Counted from the stretch's first letter, positions 37,859 through 47,100 are shown. The stretch is DNA of 64,000 bases from Hymenobacter caeli (GCF_013294115.1 NZ_JABSNP010000011.1:62001-126000), one strand, 5' to 3'. The notes: generated from the letters alone by a model not told the origin. Made by a program: numbers and translations.

Positions 37859-39295
37859 TTAACTAACCGCTTCGCCTAAAAGCGTACTGGCCGACGACGA
37901 ATGCACGAGCACATCCACGTAGTCGCCTTTCACGAATTTTTGTTTTGGAAAGATGACGACTTGGTTCTGGCTGTTGCGGCCGCTGAGGTGCTCTTTCGAG
38001 CGTTTCGAGAAGTTCTCGACCAGCACCTTGTGCACGCGGCCGATGCCGCGCTGGTTGCGCTCGGCGCTGTGGAGCTGTTGTAAATCAATGATTTCCTGGA
38101 GGCGGCGCTTCTTGGTTTCGAGCGGAACGTCGTCGGCCAGCTTGCGGGCGGCCAGTGTGCCGGGGCGCTCCGAGTAGAAGAACTGGTAGGCCATGTCGTA
38201 GCGCACAAATTCCATCAGGCTCTTGGTGTCCTCGTGCTCGGCCTCGGTTTCGGAGCAGAAGCCGGCAATCATGTCGGTGCTGATGGCGCAGTCGTCGCCC
38301 AGTATTTCGCGGATTTTCCGCACCCGGTCCTCGTACCAGGGCCGGTCGTAGGTGCGGTTCATCAGGCTGAGGACGCGCGAGTTGCCGCTCTGCGCGGGCA
38401 AGTGGATGTACTTGCAGATGTTCTCGTGGCGCGCGATGGTGTGCAGCACCTCGTCGGTGATGTCCTTGGGGTGCGAGGTGGAGAAGCGTACCCGCAGCGC
38501 GGGGCTGATGAGGGCCACGCGTTCGAGCAGCTGGGCAAAGTTGACGTGCTCGGCGCCGTCGGCGCTGGTCCACTTATAAGAGTCCACGTTCTGGCCCAGC
38601 AGGGTCACCTCCTTGTAGCCGGCGGCCACCAAGTCGCTGGCTTCCCGCACGATGCTGTGGGCATCACGGCTGCGCTCGCGCCCGCGGGTGAAGGGCACCA
38701 CGCAGAACGAGCACATGTTGTCGCAGCCGCGCATGATGCTGATGAAGGCCGACACGCCGTTGGAATTGAGGCGCACGGGCGTGATGTCGGCGTAGGTTTC
38801 CTCGCGGCTGAGCAGCACGTTCACGCCTTTTTGGCCGCCGTCGACCTGGCTGATGAGCTGGGGCAAGTCGCGGTAGGCGTCGGGGCCCACCACGAGGTCC
38901 ACGATTTTCTCTTCCTCTAAGAACTTGCTCTTCAGGCGCTCGGCCATGCAGCCGAGCACGCCCACCAGCATGCCAGGGCGGCGCTTCTTGTGGGAGTTGA
39001 TTTGCTTGAGGCGCATGCGCACCGTTTGCTCGGCCTTCTCGCGGATGGAGCAGGTGTTGAGCAGCACGAGGTCGGCGGTGGCCAGGTCCTCGGTCAGGTC
39101 AAAGCCCTCGTCGTAGAGGATGCTCGACACGATTTCGGAGTCCGAGAAGTTCATCTGGCAGCCGTAGCTCTCGATGTAGAGCGAGCGGGGGCGGCCCGTG
39201 CGGGTGGCGGCGCTCACGCGCACCTCGCCGCCGGGGGCGTGCTCGGGAGCAGCGGCTTTGTCTAAAAAATCGAGGGTCAGCAGGGGTTGGGACAT
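37859..39295 (-). CDS. miaB: tRNA-2-methylthio-N6-isopentenyladenosine(37) synthase MiaB
   Basis: Protein of 478 residues. Radical-SAM methylthiotransferase that converts i6A37 to ms2i6A37 in tRNA. Seen: N-terminal domain with the three cluster cysteines ([38 protein letters not shown]), the radical SAM CxxxCxxC in [20 protein letters not shown], and a C-terminal TRAM domain ending near LLGEAVS. Start ATG 39295, 27 bases after a good -7 box. First gene of the block leading to secG. miaE at 49296 acts later on the same base. Confidence 0.97.
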   Translation of the reverse strand: MSQPLLTLDFLDKAAAPEHAPGGEVRVSAATRTGRPRSLYIESYGCQMNFSDSEIVSSILYDEGFDLTEDLATADLVLLNTCSIREKAEQTVRMRLKQINSHKKRRPGMLVGVLGCMAERLKSKFLEEEKIVDLVVGPDAYRDLPQLISQVDGGQKGVNVLLSREETYADITPVRLNSNGVSAFISIMRGCDNMCSFCVVPFTRGRERSRDAHSIVREASDLVAAGYKEVTLLGQNVDSYKWTSADGAEHVNFAQLLERVALISPALRVRFSTSHPKDITDEVLHTIARHENICKYIHLPAQSGNSRVLSLMNRTYDRPWYEDRVRKIREILGDDCAISTDMIAGFCSETEAEHEDTKSLMEFVRYDMAYQFFYSERPGTLAARKLADDVPLETKKRRLQEIIDLQQLHSAERNQRGIGRVHKVLVENFSKRSKEHLSGRNSQNQVVIFPKQKFVKGDYVDVLVHSSSASTLLGEAVS

Positions 39296-39321
39296 GGGCA
39301 AGGCCGCTTTTCGGCGGGCCG

Positions 39322-39329
39322 CAAAGATA
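39322..39329 (-). promoter_or_regulatory. -7 promoter box of miaB
   Basis: TATCTTTG on the minus strand, 27 bases from the miaB ATG. A TTTTC about 20 bases further upstream may be a weak -33 element. Confidence 0.6.
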
Positions 39330-39365
39330 CGGCTTCCCACCGGAAAATGACAGAATGGCAGGGCG

Positions 39366-39493
39366 GGTCATTTACCAGTTAGCAATCAACATTTAACAGC
39401 TAGCGCATTGCGTTCCACCGTTTCGCTACGCAAAGACCCCGTACTACTTACTGTATTATGATTGTTAAATGTTGATTGCTAACTGTTAAATGA
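39366..39493. repeat. Heptamer arrays as long inverted repeat
   Basis: Left arm 39369-39399 (ttaccag, ttagcaa, tcaacat, ttaacag units) and right arm 39461-39492 are complementary over about 29 bases with one mismatch. About 60 unrelated bases lie between. The right arm contains the TAA stop codon of the pabB-like gene. Confidence 0.8.
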
Positions 39494-40775
39494 TGCTCGT
39501 GCCCAGCGCTTCCAGCAAGCCCTGGGCTTTGAGCAGGCACTCGGCGTATTCCTGCTCGGCGTCGGAATCGTAGGTGATGGCCGAGCCGACCTGGAAGCTG
39601 AGGTAGCCGGTATCGGCGCGGTACTGGAGGCTGCGAATCACCACGTTGAAATCAAAGTTGCCGTCGGGGCCCACGTAGCCGATGCTGCCGCTGTAGAGGC
39701 CGCGCCGGCTGCGCTCGTAGTGCTCGATGAGCTGCATGGCGCGCACCTTGGGGGCCCCGGTCATGGAGCCCATCGGGAAGGTGGCGCGCAGGATTTCGGG
39801 CAGCGCCACGCCCGGCCGCAGTTCGGCTTCCACCGTCGAAATCATTTGCCACACGTGGCGGAACGGGTAGAGGCCAAAGAGTTCGGGCACGCGCACGGTG
39901 CCGGTACGGGCCACGCGGGCCAGGTCGTTGCGCACCAAGTCCACAATCATCAGGTTTTCGGCCCGCTCTTTTTCATCGGCCAGCAAGGCTTGGCGTTGCT
40001 GGGCATCTTCGGCGGGTGTGGCCCCGCGCCGCGCCGTGCCTTTGATGGGCTGCGACACGATGCCAGGGCCCCGGCGGGCCAAAAACCGCTCGGGCGAGGC
40101 GCACAGCAGGTAGTGGTCGTGCCAGCGCACAAAACCCGCGAACGGGGCCGGCGAGGCCGCGTTGAGCCGCCAAAACAAGTCCGTGGGGTTCAACTGCACC
40201 CCTTCGGCGTAAAATTCCTGGCACAGATTCAATTCGTACACCTCACCGTTGAGGATGTCCTCGCGCACGGCCGCCACGGCGCGCAGGTAGTCGGCCTTGG
40301 GCAGGCGCGGGCGCAGGGCCGGCACGTGCGGCGGGGCCCCGGCCGGCCGGGGCGTGGCCAGAATATCATCCAGAATTCCTTCCGTAACCCCGTGGATTTC
40401 CACGTTTTTGGCCTGCCAAACGAGCCAGGTAGTGGGCGTGAAGAAGTGCAGCAGCGGCCACTCCAGGGCCCCAAAGTTCTCGCTGGACAAGGCCTCAATC
40501 TCGTTTTTGAGGTCGTAGGTGAGGAAGCCGCACCGCGGGCCCTCCGCCGCCGGCTGAGCCAAATAATCTTCCAGCCCGGCCAACGAGTGCGGGGCCCCGG
40601 GCGCGGCGTCGGCCACGGCCAGTAACCGCTCGAACGGGCCCTGCGGGTAGTCTAGGTCGTTGGGTTCGAAGTAAATGCAGTGCGCAAAGCCGGCCGCCCA
40701 TCGCAGGGCTCGTCGCCGAAATTCCTCCGGGGCAATGGCGAGGCTGGCGAGGTTGATGCGAACGGACTGGCTCAA
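39486..40775 (-). CDS. pabB: Aminodeoxychorismate synthase component I
   Basis: Protein of 429 residues from a TTG start at 40775 (no ATG before the conserved region). Chorismate-binding fold: YELNLCQEFYAEG, then PIKGTARRG, in which the Lys marks PabB-type rather than TrpE-type (PIAGT) enzymes, LMIVDLVRNDLARVA, FPMGSMTGAPKVRAMQLIE and GSIGYVGPDGNFDFNV. It makes 4-amino-4-deoxychorismate for folate, using ammonia from PabA. No pabA or lyase gene (pabC) is adjacent. The C-terminus (LGTSII then stop) comes from the heptamer array. Confidence 0.9.
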   Translation of the reverse strand: MSQSVRINLASLAIAPEEFRRRALRWAAGFAHCIYFEPNDLDYPQGPFERLLAVADAAPGAPHSLAGLEDYLAQPAAEGPRCGFLTYDLKNEIEALSSENFGALEWPLLHFFTPTTWLVWQAKNVEIHGVTEGILDDILATPRPAGAPPHVPALRPRLPKADYLRAVAAVREDILNGEVYELNLCQEFYAEGVQLNPTDLFWRLNAASPAPFAGFVRWHDHYLLCASPERFLARRGPGIVSQPIKGTARRGATPAEDAQQRQALLADEKERAENLMIVDLVRNDLARVARTGTVRVPELFGLYPFRHVWQMISTVEAELRPGVALPEILRATFPMGSMTGAPKVRAMQLIEHYERSRRGLYSGSIGYVGPDGNFDFNVVIRSLQYRADTGYLSFQVGSAITYDSDAEQEYAECLLKAQGLLEALGTSII

Positions 40776-40812
40776 GGGAAGGCGAGGGAAGGGCGGAAAG
40801 GGGCGGCCAAGC

Positions 40813-42393
40813 CTACAACCCGCGCAGGGCCAGCTTGGCTTTGGCGTCGGTGCTGTTTTTGTACTCGTGCCCGGGCGAACGCAGCGCCTGTTCGAAATAG
40901 GCCCGGGCCTGGGCCCGCTGGCCGGCGGCCCGGGCCAGGTAGCCCAGCTCCAGCGCCGCCTGGGGCCCGAAGTAGTAGGCGTTGTCGGGTGCTTGGTTCG
41001 ACAAGGCCAGGGTTTGGGCGTAGGCCAGGCGGGCCGAGTCGGGGCGGCCCAGGCCCTGGTAGGCGCGGGCGTAGCGGTAGGGGGCCTCCAGCCGGTCGCG
41101 CAAGGGGGTGGCGGCCCCGGCCCGGAAGCCGCGCAGCGTGGCCAGCGCCGGCCGGTAGTAGCCCCCGTCGAGCTGCAAGCGGGCCCGGGTGAGGACGGGG
41201 TTGAGGGCCAGCGCGTTGTGGTAAAAGCGCTGGGCGTACGCGTCTTCCTCCACCGTTGTGGGCCCCGCGAGGTTGATTTGCTGACGGTAGCGCTCCACGG
41301 CCGCCGCGGGTTGCCCGCCCAGCCACGCCGCCAGGTAGAGCTTAAACGCCGTGTCTTTGCGGTAGTTCTGGCCCCGGTACTCGCGCAAAAACTGCGAGTT
41401 TTCGCGCTCCGAACCAGCGTAATCGGCCTGGTAGAGCAGCAGGTCGCCGGCCAGGTGGTGCAGGTAGGCGAAGGGCAGGTAGGCCGGGCCGACGGGCCGG
41501 GCGCGGTAGGCGGCCAGGGCGGCCGCGGTTTGGTGCTGGCGCTTGAGCACGGCGGTGGCCACGTAAGCAAAAAGCAGATTATCTGGCTGTTGGGTGGGCA
41601 AAAGATCCGCGAGCCGCAGGGCCTCGGTGGGCTGTTTGAAGTACGTCTCGCGGATGAGGGCCCGGAACAGCTGGCTCTCGGCCTGGAAGGCGTTGGGCTG
41701 GTCGGCGGCCCGGCCCAGGTTGGCGAGGCCGGCGTCCACGTCGCCGGGAAGGCCCAGCAGGCGCAGCAGCCAGTGGTAGCCCTGGGGCAGCGTACCGATA
41801 GCGAACTGCCCCAGGCCCAGCGTGGTGCGGGCGGGCACAAAATCCGGGTACTGCTGCGCCACGGCCTGGATTTGCTGGTAAGCCCGGCGCAGCTGCCAGG
41901 CCCCCGCTACCTGGTGCCCAAAGCCCACGTGCTCTAGGCCCAGGTGCAGCCGGATTTCGGTGCGGGCGTAGTCGCGCCAGGGCCCCGCCGGGGCATCGTC
42001 CAGGGCATCGAGCCGGGCCTGCTGGCCCGGCACCAGCTGCGCGTAGCGCGCCGCGTCCTGCGAGGCCAGCAGCTCCACGAAGTCGGCGCAGTCGGCCACC
42101 AGCAGCGGGGCGGGGGCCCCGGGCGCGCGGACCAGCTCGGGGGCCAGTAGTTGCCGGGCGGGGCCCAGGCGCAGCTTCAGCACCTCGGCGTAGGCGCGCC
42201 GGCTGGCAGGCGGCAGCTGGTTGTCAGCCGTTGGCACCGCCGGCTCGGGGCTGGTCGCCTCACCGTTCAGGGGGCCTTGCGGTACGAAAGCCGTCAGCAG
42301 CCACAAAGCCGCCAGGGGCCCCAGCCCCCGGGCCGGCGGTGGGGAGAAGCGAAGTGCGTGCCTGCGAAATCGTCGGAGCATGAAACGGGCCAT
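40813..42393 (-). CDS. Secreted or anchored TPR-repeat protein
   Basis: Protein of 526 residues. A basic N-terminus (MARFMLRRFRRHALRF) and a hydrophobic stretch (GPLAALWLLTAFV) suggest a signal or membrane anchor. The rest is all-helical with TPR-like units, clearest near the C-terminus (YARAYQGLGRPDSARLAYAQ; GYLARAAGQRAQARAYFEQA). No enzyme motif is seen; such proteins are scaffolds. I use ATG 42393 rather than the two TTG codons before it. A 37-base gap separates it from pabB downstream. Confidence 0.75.
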   Translation of the reverse strand: MARFMLRRFRRHALRFSPPPARGLGPLAALWLLTAFVPQGPLNGEATSPEPAVPTADNQLPPASRRAYAEVLKLRLGPARQLLAPELVRAPGAPAPLLVADCADFVELLASQDAARYAQLVPGQQARLDALDDAPAGPWRDYARTEIRLHLGLEHVGFGHQVAGAWQLRRAYQQIQAVAQQYPDFVPARTTLGLGQFAIGTLPQGYHWLLRLLGLPGDVDAGLANLGRAADQPNAFQAESQLFRALIRETYFKQPTEALRLADLLPTQQPDNLLFAYVATAVLKRQHQTAAALAAYRARPVGPAYLPFAYLHHLAGDLLLYQADYAGSERENSQFLREYRGQNYRKDTAFKLYLAAWLGGQPAAAVERYRQQINLAGPTTVEEDAYAQRFYHNALALNPVLTRARLQLDGGYYRPALATLRGFRAGAATPLRDRLEAPYRYARAYQGLGRPDSARLAYAQTLALSNQAPDNAYYFGPQAALELGYLARAAGQRAQARAYFEQALRSPGHEYKNSTDAKAKLALRGL

Positions 42394-42396
42394 CAA

Positions 42397-42428
42397 CAAA
42401 AAAGGAACGGCGCGGGGCCGTTCCTTTT
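42397..42428 (-). terminator. Terminator after zinc-ribbon gene
   Basis: A stem of aaaaggaacggc with gccgttcctttt around a short GC loop, followed on the minus strand by six T's. It lies 44 bases past the stop of the zinc-ribbon protein and directly upstream of the TPR gene. Confidence 0.85.
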
Positions 42429-42471
42429 ACGCTTTCTCTTGGACCGACAACGAGTTGCCAAGAGTTGAAAA

Positions 42472-43242
42472 CTAAACGTTGGCGGTGGCGCGGCCTTCCA
42501 CGTCGGCCAGAATGCGGCCGCAGTGCTCGCACACGATGATTTTTTTGTGCGAGATGATGTCGGCCTGGCGCTGGGGCGGCACCGTGTTGAAGCAGCCGCC
42601 GCAAGCGTCGCGGCGCACCAGCACCACGGCCAGGCCGTTGCGCACGTTGCCGCGGATGCGGGTGTAGGCCGTCAGCAGGCGGGGCTCCACCGGGGCGGTG
42701 GCCTCCTCGCGCTGGGCCAAGATGCCGCGCTCTTCCTCTTCGTTTTCGGCGATGATGGTGTCCAGCTCGCCCTTTTTGGTGTCGAGGTCCTTGCGGCGCT
42801 CGTCGAGCTTGCTCTTGGTGCCGGCGATTTCGGCGTTTTTCACGTCGATCTGGTACTGCGACTCCTTGATTTTCTTGTCCGAAATCTGGATTTCGAGGCG
42901 TTGCAGCTCCATTTCCTTGGCAATGGCTTCGAACTCGCGGTTGTTGCGCACGTTCTGCTGCTGCTCGTCGTATTTTTTGATGAGCGTCTCGGCGTCTTTG
43001 CTGGCCTGCTTGCGGCTCTTGATGAAGTCGTTGAGGCCCTGAATGTCCTCGTCGAATTTCTTCACCCGCACTTCGTAGCCGGCAATCTCGTCTTCGAGGT
43101 CGCGCACTTCCTCGGGCAGGTCGCCGCGCACGCGCCGGATTTCATCCAGCTGGGAATCAAGGTGCTGCAACGCGAGCAGGGCTTCCAGCTTGGTGGCTAC
43201 GGGAACATCGGCGTGGGCCAGGGCGGCAGCTTTAGCAGTCAT
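42472..43242 (-). CDS. C4-type zinc-ribbon coiled-coil protein
   Basis: Protein of 256 residues. Residues about 15-190 form a long antiparallel coiled coil (charged heptads such as LEIQISDKKIKESQYQID). The C-terminus carries two Cys pairs, RRDACGGCFN and IIVCEHCGRIL, a complete zinc ribbon. This is the widespread family (DUF164/CdsZ-like) thought to act on ribosomes or nucleic acids; a precise role here is not known. Its ATG at 43242 lies inside the 3' end of the Nif3 gene, and a strong promoter is upstream at 43282. Confidence 0.85.
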   Translation of the reverse strand: MTAKAAALAHADVPVATKLEALLALQHLDSQLDEIRRVRGDLPEEVRDLEDEIAGYEVRVKKFDEDIQGLNDFIKSRKQASKDAETLIKKYDEQQQNVRNNREFEAIAKEMELQRLEIQISDKKIKESQYQIDVKNAEIAGTKSKLDERRKDLDTKKGELDTIIAENEEEERGILAQREEATAPVEPRLLTAYTRIRGNVRNGLAVVLVRRDACGGCFNTVPPQRQADIISHKKIIVCEHCGRILADVEGRATANV

Positions 43243-44359
43243 AGTGAACGGGATTCGTAGGAGTGTCAGCGAATAAGACCGCAAAAGTACGCCCAAAACC
43301 GGCCAGGAGCAAATCGCGGAACACCTCGCCCGTGAACTGCTCGCTCTCGAAATGGCCCACGTCGCAGAGCATGAGCCGGCCCTCGGCCCCAAAAAACTCG
43401 TGGTACTTCACGTCGCCGGTCACGTAGGCGTCGGCCCCGGCCGCCCGCGCCGCGCCGATGAGGAACGCGCCCGCCCCGCCGCACAGCGCCACAGTTTTTA
43501 TCTCCCGCTCAAACGCCGTGAAGCGCACCACCGGCACGCGCAGCTGCTCCTTCAGCCGGGCCCGGAAGGCGGCCGGGGCCAGGGCCTGGGGCAGCTCGCC
43601 CACCAGGCCAGCACCCACGTCCTGGTGCGTGTTTTCGAGCTTAACCAGCTCGTAAGCAATTTCTTCGTAGGGGTGGGCCTGGCGCAGGGCCCCCAGCACG
43701 GCGGCCTGGCGGTGCAGCGGCAGCAGCACTTCGAGGCGCGTTTCGGGCACGGTTTCGGGGCGGTTTTCCTGGCCAATGGCCGGCCGGGTGCCTGCGCCGG
43801 GCGTGAAGGTGCCCAGGCCGTCGGCGCGGAAGCTGCACGCGGTGTACTGGCCCACCTGGCCCGCGCCGGCGGCGTACAGGGCCCCCAGCACGCGGCCGGC
43901 CACGCCGGCAGCTTGGTCCTCGGGGCGGTTGGGCACGTAGGTGGTGAGGCGGGCCAGCCGGCCGCTTTGCGGGGCCAGGGTGCGGGTTTTGGCGAGGCCC
44001 AGCTTCTCGGCCAGCTTGTCGTTCACGCCGCCGCGCACGTTGTCGAGGTTGGTGTGGGCGGCGTAGATGGCCACGTCGTTTTTCAGGGCCAGCATAATGG
44101 TTTGCTCCACCTCGCTGGCCCCGGTGAGGCGCTTGAGCGGGCGAAAAATGACCGGGTGGTGGGCCACCACCACGTTGCAGCCGCGGCGCACGGCCTCGGC
44201 CACCACGGCCGGCGTGCAGTCGAGGGTGATTAGAACGCCCGTAATCTCAGCCCGTGGGTCGCCGCACTGCAGGCCGGCGTTGTCGTAGCTTTCCTGGTAA
44301 GCGAGGGGCGCGGCGGCTTCGAGCAGCTGGGTTAGGTCGTGGACGGTGGGCATTTTCAT
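43232..44359 (-). CDS. Nif3-like dinuclear metal center protein
   Basis: Protein of 375 residues of the Nif3/YqfO (DUF34) family. Seen: N-terminal PTVHDLTQLLEAAAPLAYQE and SYDNAGLQCGDP, metal histidines in VVAHHPVIFRPLKRL and AAHTNLDN, and the C-terminal GDVKYHEFFGAEGRLMLCDV with VGHFESEQF. The middle insertion (about 130-270) is the long PII-like type common in Bacteroidota. Proposed to be a GTP cyclohydrolase I-like or metal-chaperone protein; function not settled. Start at ATG 44359. It overlaps the zinc-ribbon gene by 11 bases. Confidence 0.88.
   Translation of the reverse strand: MKMPTVHDLTQLLEAAAPLAYQESYDNAGLQCGDPRAEITGVLITLDCTPAVVAEAVRRGCNVVVAHHPVIFRPLKRLTGASEVEQTIMLALKNDVAIYAAHTNLDNVRGGVNDKLAEKLGLAKTRTLAPQSGRLARLTTYVPNRPEDQAAGVAGRVLGALYAAGAGQVGQYTACSFRADGLGTFTPGAGTRPAIGQENRPETVPETRLEVLLPLHRQAAVLGALRQAHPYEEIAYELVKLENTHQDVGAGLVGELPQALAPAAFRARLKEQLRVPVVRFTAFEREIKTVALCGGAGAFLIGAARAAGADAYVTGDVKYHEFFGAEGRLMLCDVGHFESEQFTGEVFRDLLLAGFGRTFAVLFADTPTNPVHYDC
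43282..43313 (-). promoter_or_regulatory. Full promoter for zinc-ribbon gene, inside Nif3 gene
   Basis: On the minus strand TTTG (43310-43313) is followed after 20 bases by TACTTTTG (43282-43289), an excellent Bacteroidota promoter. It lies within the last 30 codons of the Nif3 gene, so the zinc-ribbon gene can be transcribed on its own. Confidence 0.7.
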
Positions 44360-44361
44360 TG

Positions 44362-44490
44362 CATTTAACATTTATCAATTAACATTTAACAGCCGGGCAG
44401 GGATGATATAGCCGCGGACGTCGGCAGTTGAATGGCCCTTTGGTTGGACCAAAAGTCCGATGTTAAATGGTGACTGATGAATGTTAATTG
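44362..44490. repeat. Heptamer arrays as imperfect inverted repeat
   Basis: Left arm 44362-44392 (ttaacat, ttatcaa, ttaacat, ttaacag) lies just upstream of the Nif3 ATG. Right arm 44461-44490 contains the TAA stop codon of the SMUG-type glycosylase. The arms pair with several mismatches around about 70 bases. Confidence 0.7.
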
Positions 44491-45173
44491 ACCAGGCATT
44501 CGCCCAGCGCTTCGACGTAGCGGGCCACGTTGGCGTCCACGTCGCGGCGGTGGTACTGCATGAGGTAGCGCGGGTGGTCGAGGACGATAATCTTTTTGAA
44601 CAAGCCCAGCTCGTCGTTCAACCAATTGAAGAAGATGCCGTTGCGCTTGCCCAGGCTCACGGCTACGTCGGTGCGCAGGCCGAAGTCCGCCACTTGCTGG
44701 CGCAAGGAGAGCTGCATGTCGGGCCACAGGGACTTGGTGAGGGCGGGCGCGTCGTAATAATTGTAGTTCAGTCCATTGTGCAGCAGCACCAGCGGGTAAA
44801 CCGAGCCCAGGTAGAAATGCTGGTAAAATACCGTGGGCCCGCCCAGGGCCGCCACTACCTTGTAAATGAACTGGCTGGAGATTTCCGGCCGCTGCCGGGG
44901 CAAGCCGTGGGCGATGCCGCAGAATTCGGCCAGGGCCCCCGGGTCGGTGAAGGCCACGCCGGTGCGGCCCATGCCCAGCCGGCCGGGGTTGATGCCCAGC
45001 ACGGCCACCCGGGGCCGGTGGTCGGCGTAGTATTTCTGGGCAAACCGGCCGAGCAAGTCGTACACCGCCGGCTCGCGGAACGGGCTCAGCGCCTCCACGC
45101 CGGCCGGCAGGGCCGCCGTGGGCAGCGGGAAGGTGCGCAGAAAATGCAGCAGGTGGTCGGCGAAAGTGGGCAT
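44484..45173 (-). CDS. SMUG2-type uracil-DNA glycosylase family protein
   Basis: Protein of 229 residues. Motif 1 AVLGINPGRLGMGRTGVAF matches the SMUG G-x-NPGP-x-GMAQTGVPF region. LHNGLNYNYYD holds the recognition Asn-type loop, and LDHPRYLMQYHRR takes the place of the motif-2 H-P-S loop. The uracil glycosylase fold and motif 1 are clear; SMUG2-like (DUF4918) proteins in Bacteroidota have uncertain substrate range. Likely base-excision repair of uracil or related bases. The stop codon lies in the array at 44461-44490. Confidence 0.85.
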   Translation of the reverse strand: MPTFADHLLHFLRTFPLPTAALPAGVEALSPFREPAVYDLLGRFAQKYYADHRPRVAVLGINPGRLGMGRTGVAFTDPGALAEFCGIAHGLPRQRPEISSQFIYKVVAALGGPTVFYQHFYLGSVYPLVLLHNGLNYNYYDAPALTKSLWPDMQLSLRQQVADFGLRTDVAVSLGKRNGIFFNWLNDELGLFKKIIVLDHPRYLMQYHRRDVDANVARYVEALGECLVN

Positions 45174-45193
45174 GGGGCAAGATACGGGCGAAA

Positions 45194-45853
45194 TCAGCGC
45201 AGCGGCAGCACCACGGCTACGGCCCCGGGGCCCAGGCGCACGCGGCTCAGCAGCGGGTACAGGGCCTGGCCGTGCCGGTGGTGGGCGGCGTACTGCGCCC
45301 CGTCGAAGAGCAGCAAAAAACCGCCTTGCAGCAGCAGCGACTGCCCATAGCCGCGCCAGCGGTTGGGGTTATCGGCGGCGGGATTGTGGCTTTTTTCCAG
45401 CAAGAACAAACCCGTGGCGACGTAGGCCACGTCGAGGCCGGCGTTGAAGAGGTAGATGTTTTCGGTGCGCAGCTGGCCGCGCACGGCCCCCGCGCGGCCG
45501 GTGGGGCCCGCGGTGGGCGCGCGGGCGGCGCGGCGGGCGGCGGCGTAGCCGGAGGCGGCCAGGGCCAGGTTGATGGCCCCCCAGCCGATGTTCATCTGGT
45601 GGAAATAATGGGCCGAGCCGTCGGTTTGGCCCGTGGCGACGCCGCTGACCAGCAAGTTGCCCGCCGCCCAGCTGCCCAGCGCCGCCAGGCCGCGCTGGTC
45701 GAAACGGCGGCGCTCGGCGTCGAAAGCAGCCAGTGGGCCGGCCGCGGCGGGTCGGGCGGCTGGGCGCAGGGTGTCGGCGGCCCCGGACTGGGCCCGCAGG
45801 GGCCCGGCGGCCAGCAGGCCCAGCAGGCAAGCGAAAAAAACCAGGTGGCGCAT
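45194..45853 (-). CDS. Secreted/membrane protein, DUF6992-like
   Basis: Protein of 219 residues with a signal peptide (1-22, ending LRAQ). Three to four weakly hydrophobic helical segments follow (LAALGSWAAGNLLVSGVA; GWGAINLALAASGYAA; LDVAYVATGLFLLEKS; SLLLQGGFLLLFDGAQY). It resembles a small membrane family of Bacteroidota annotated only as DUF6992; function unknown. Divergent from lpxK, with 20 bases to the SMUG-type gene downstream, so possibly co-transcribed with it. Confidence 0.7.
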   Translation of the reverse strand: MRHLVFFACLLGLLAAGPLRAQSGAADTLRPAARPAAAGPLAAFDAERRRFDQRGLAALGSWAAGNLLVSGVATGQTDGSAHYFHQMNIGWGAINLALAASGYAAARRAARAPTAGPTGRAGAVRGQLRTENIYLFNAGLDVAYVATGLFLLEKSHNPAADNPNRWRGYGQSLLLQGGFLLLFDGAQYAAHHRHGQALYPLLSRVRLGPGAVAVVLPLR

Positions 45854-45908
45854 GGCGGGAGGCGGTGGGTGAACGGGAATGCGTTGCAAGCAACCACGCG
45901 GCCGCCGA

Positions 45909-45943
45909 TTTGTGCGGCCGGCCCCGCCCCGACCGTACTTTTG
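45909..45943 (+). promoter_or_regulatory. Promoter of lpxK
   Basis: TTTG at 45909-45912 and TACTTTTG at 45936-45943, spacer 23 bases. The start codon of lpxK is 31 bases after the -7 box. Confidence 0.55.
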
Positions 45944-45973
45944 CGGGCCCTTGCTTTGGCACTTTGCCCGCGT

Positions 45974-47035
45974 ATGCCTGCTGGACTAGCTTTTCTACTG
46001 CTGCCGTTTTCCTGGCTCTACGCCGGCATTATGGCCGTTCGCAACGGGCTGTACGACCGGGGTTGGAAGCAGTCGGAAGCCTTCGCCGTGCCGCTGGTGG
46101 GCGTGGGCAACCTGCGGGTGGGCGGCACCGGCAAAACGCCGCACGTGGCCTGGCTGCTGGAAGAGCTGCTGCGCCAGGGCCACCGCCCGGCCGTGCTCAG
46201 CCGCGGCTACGGCCGCCGCACCCGGGGCCCCCGCCTGGCCGGGCCCGCCGATTCGGCGGCCACGGTCGGCGACGAGCCGTGGCAGTACTACGAGCAGTTT
46301 GGGCCCCGGGGCGTGCCCGTGGCCGTGGCCGAAGCCCGCCGCCTGGGTGTGGCGCTGCTGCTGCACGCGCACCCCGAAACCACCGTCGTCGTGCTCGACG
46401 ATGCCTACCAGCACCGCGCCGTGCGCCCGGCCCTGAACCTGCTGCTCACCGAATGGGCCCGGCCGTTCTACGCCGACCACGTGCTGCCCGCCGGCCGCCT
46501 GCGCGAAAGCCGCGCCGGGGCCCACCGGGCCGACGTCATCATTGTCACAAAAAGCCCGCCCGGGGCCCCCGCCGCCGCCCGCGCCGCCGTGGCCCGGCGC
46601 ATCGGCCGCTACGCGCGGCCCGGGGCCCCGGTGCTGTTTTCCACCTACGCCTACGGCCCCCCGCGGGCCCTGGCGGCGGCCGCTGGGCCGCCCGCGCCGG
46701 CGGGCCCGGCGCTGCTGCTCACCGGCATCGCGCAGCCAGGGCCCCTGCGCCGGCACCTCGAAGGCCTAGGCTACGAAATAGCCTGCCACGCCGACTTCCC
46801 CGACCACCATGCCTTCCGGCCCGCCGACTTCGCGGCGCTGCGGGCGCATTGGCGGCCCGGCTGGCCTATTTTTACCACCACCAAGGACGCGGCCCGCCTG
46901 GCCGATCCGGCCCTGGCGGCCGCGCTGGCCGGGTTGCCACTCTATACCATCGCGGTGCAAGCGGCGTTGGACGCGGGGGCCGCGGCCGGGCTGCGCGCCC
47001 GGCTGCCCGCGCCGCCGGGGCCCCGTCCGGCCTGA
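45974..47035 (+). CDS. lpxK: Tetraacyldisaccharide 4'-kinase LpxK
   Basis: Protein of 353 residues that phosphorylates the lipid A precursor disaccharide to lipid IVA at the inner membrane. Seen: N-terminal hydrophobic helix (LAFLLLPFSWLYAGIM), the P-loop GNLRVGGTGKTPHV (45-58), LSRGYGRRTRG, GDEPWQYY and the acidic LDDAYQHRAV. C-terminal DFPDHHAF and FTTTKDAARL are also LpxK blocks. ATG 45974 directly precedes the hydrophobic helix. Confidence 0.96.
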   Translation: MPAGLAFLLLPFSWLYAGIMAVRNGLYDRGWKQSEAFAVPLVGVGNLRVGGTGKTPHVAWLLEELLRQGHRPAVLSRGYGRRTRGPRLAGPADSAATVGDEPWQYYEQFGPRGVPVAVAEARRLGVALLLHAHPETTVVVLDDAYQHRAVRPALNLLLTEWARPFYADHVLPAGRLRESRAGAHRADVIIVTKSPPGAPAAARAAVARRIGRYARPGAPVLFSTYAYGPPRALAAAAGPPAPAGPALLLTGIAQPGPLRRHLEGLGYEIACHADFPDHHAFRPADFAALRAHWRPGWPIFTTTKDAARLADPALAAALAGLPLYTIAVQAALDAGAAAGLRARLPAPPGPRPA

Positions 47036-47100
47036 CCCGCCGCGTTGCGCCTTTATTTTCTTGCCCCGCCCGGCCCCGCGCCGCTTAATTTTTTGCCCGT

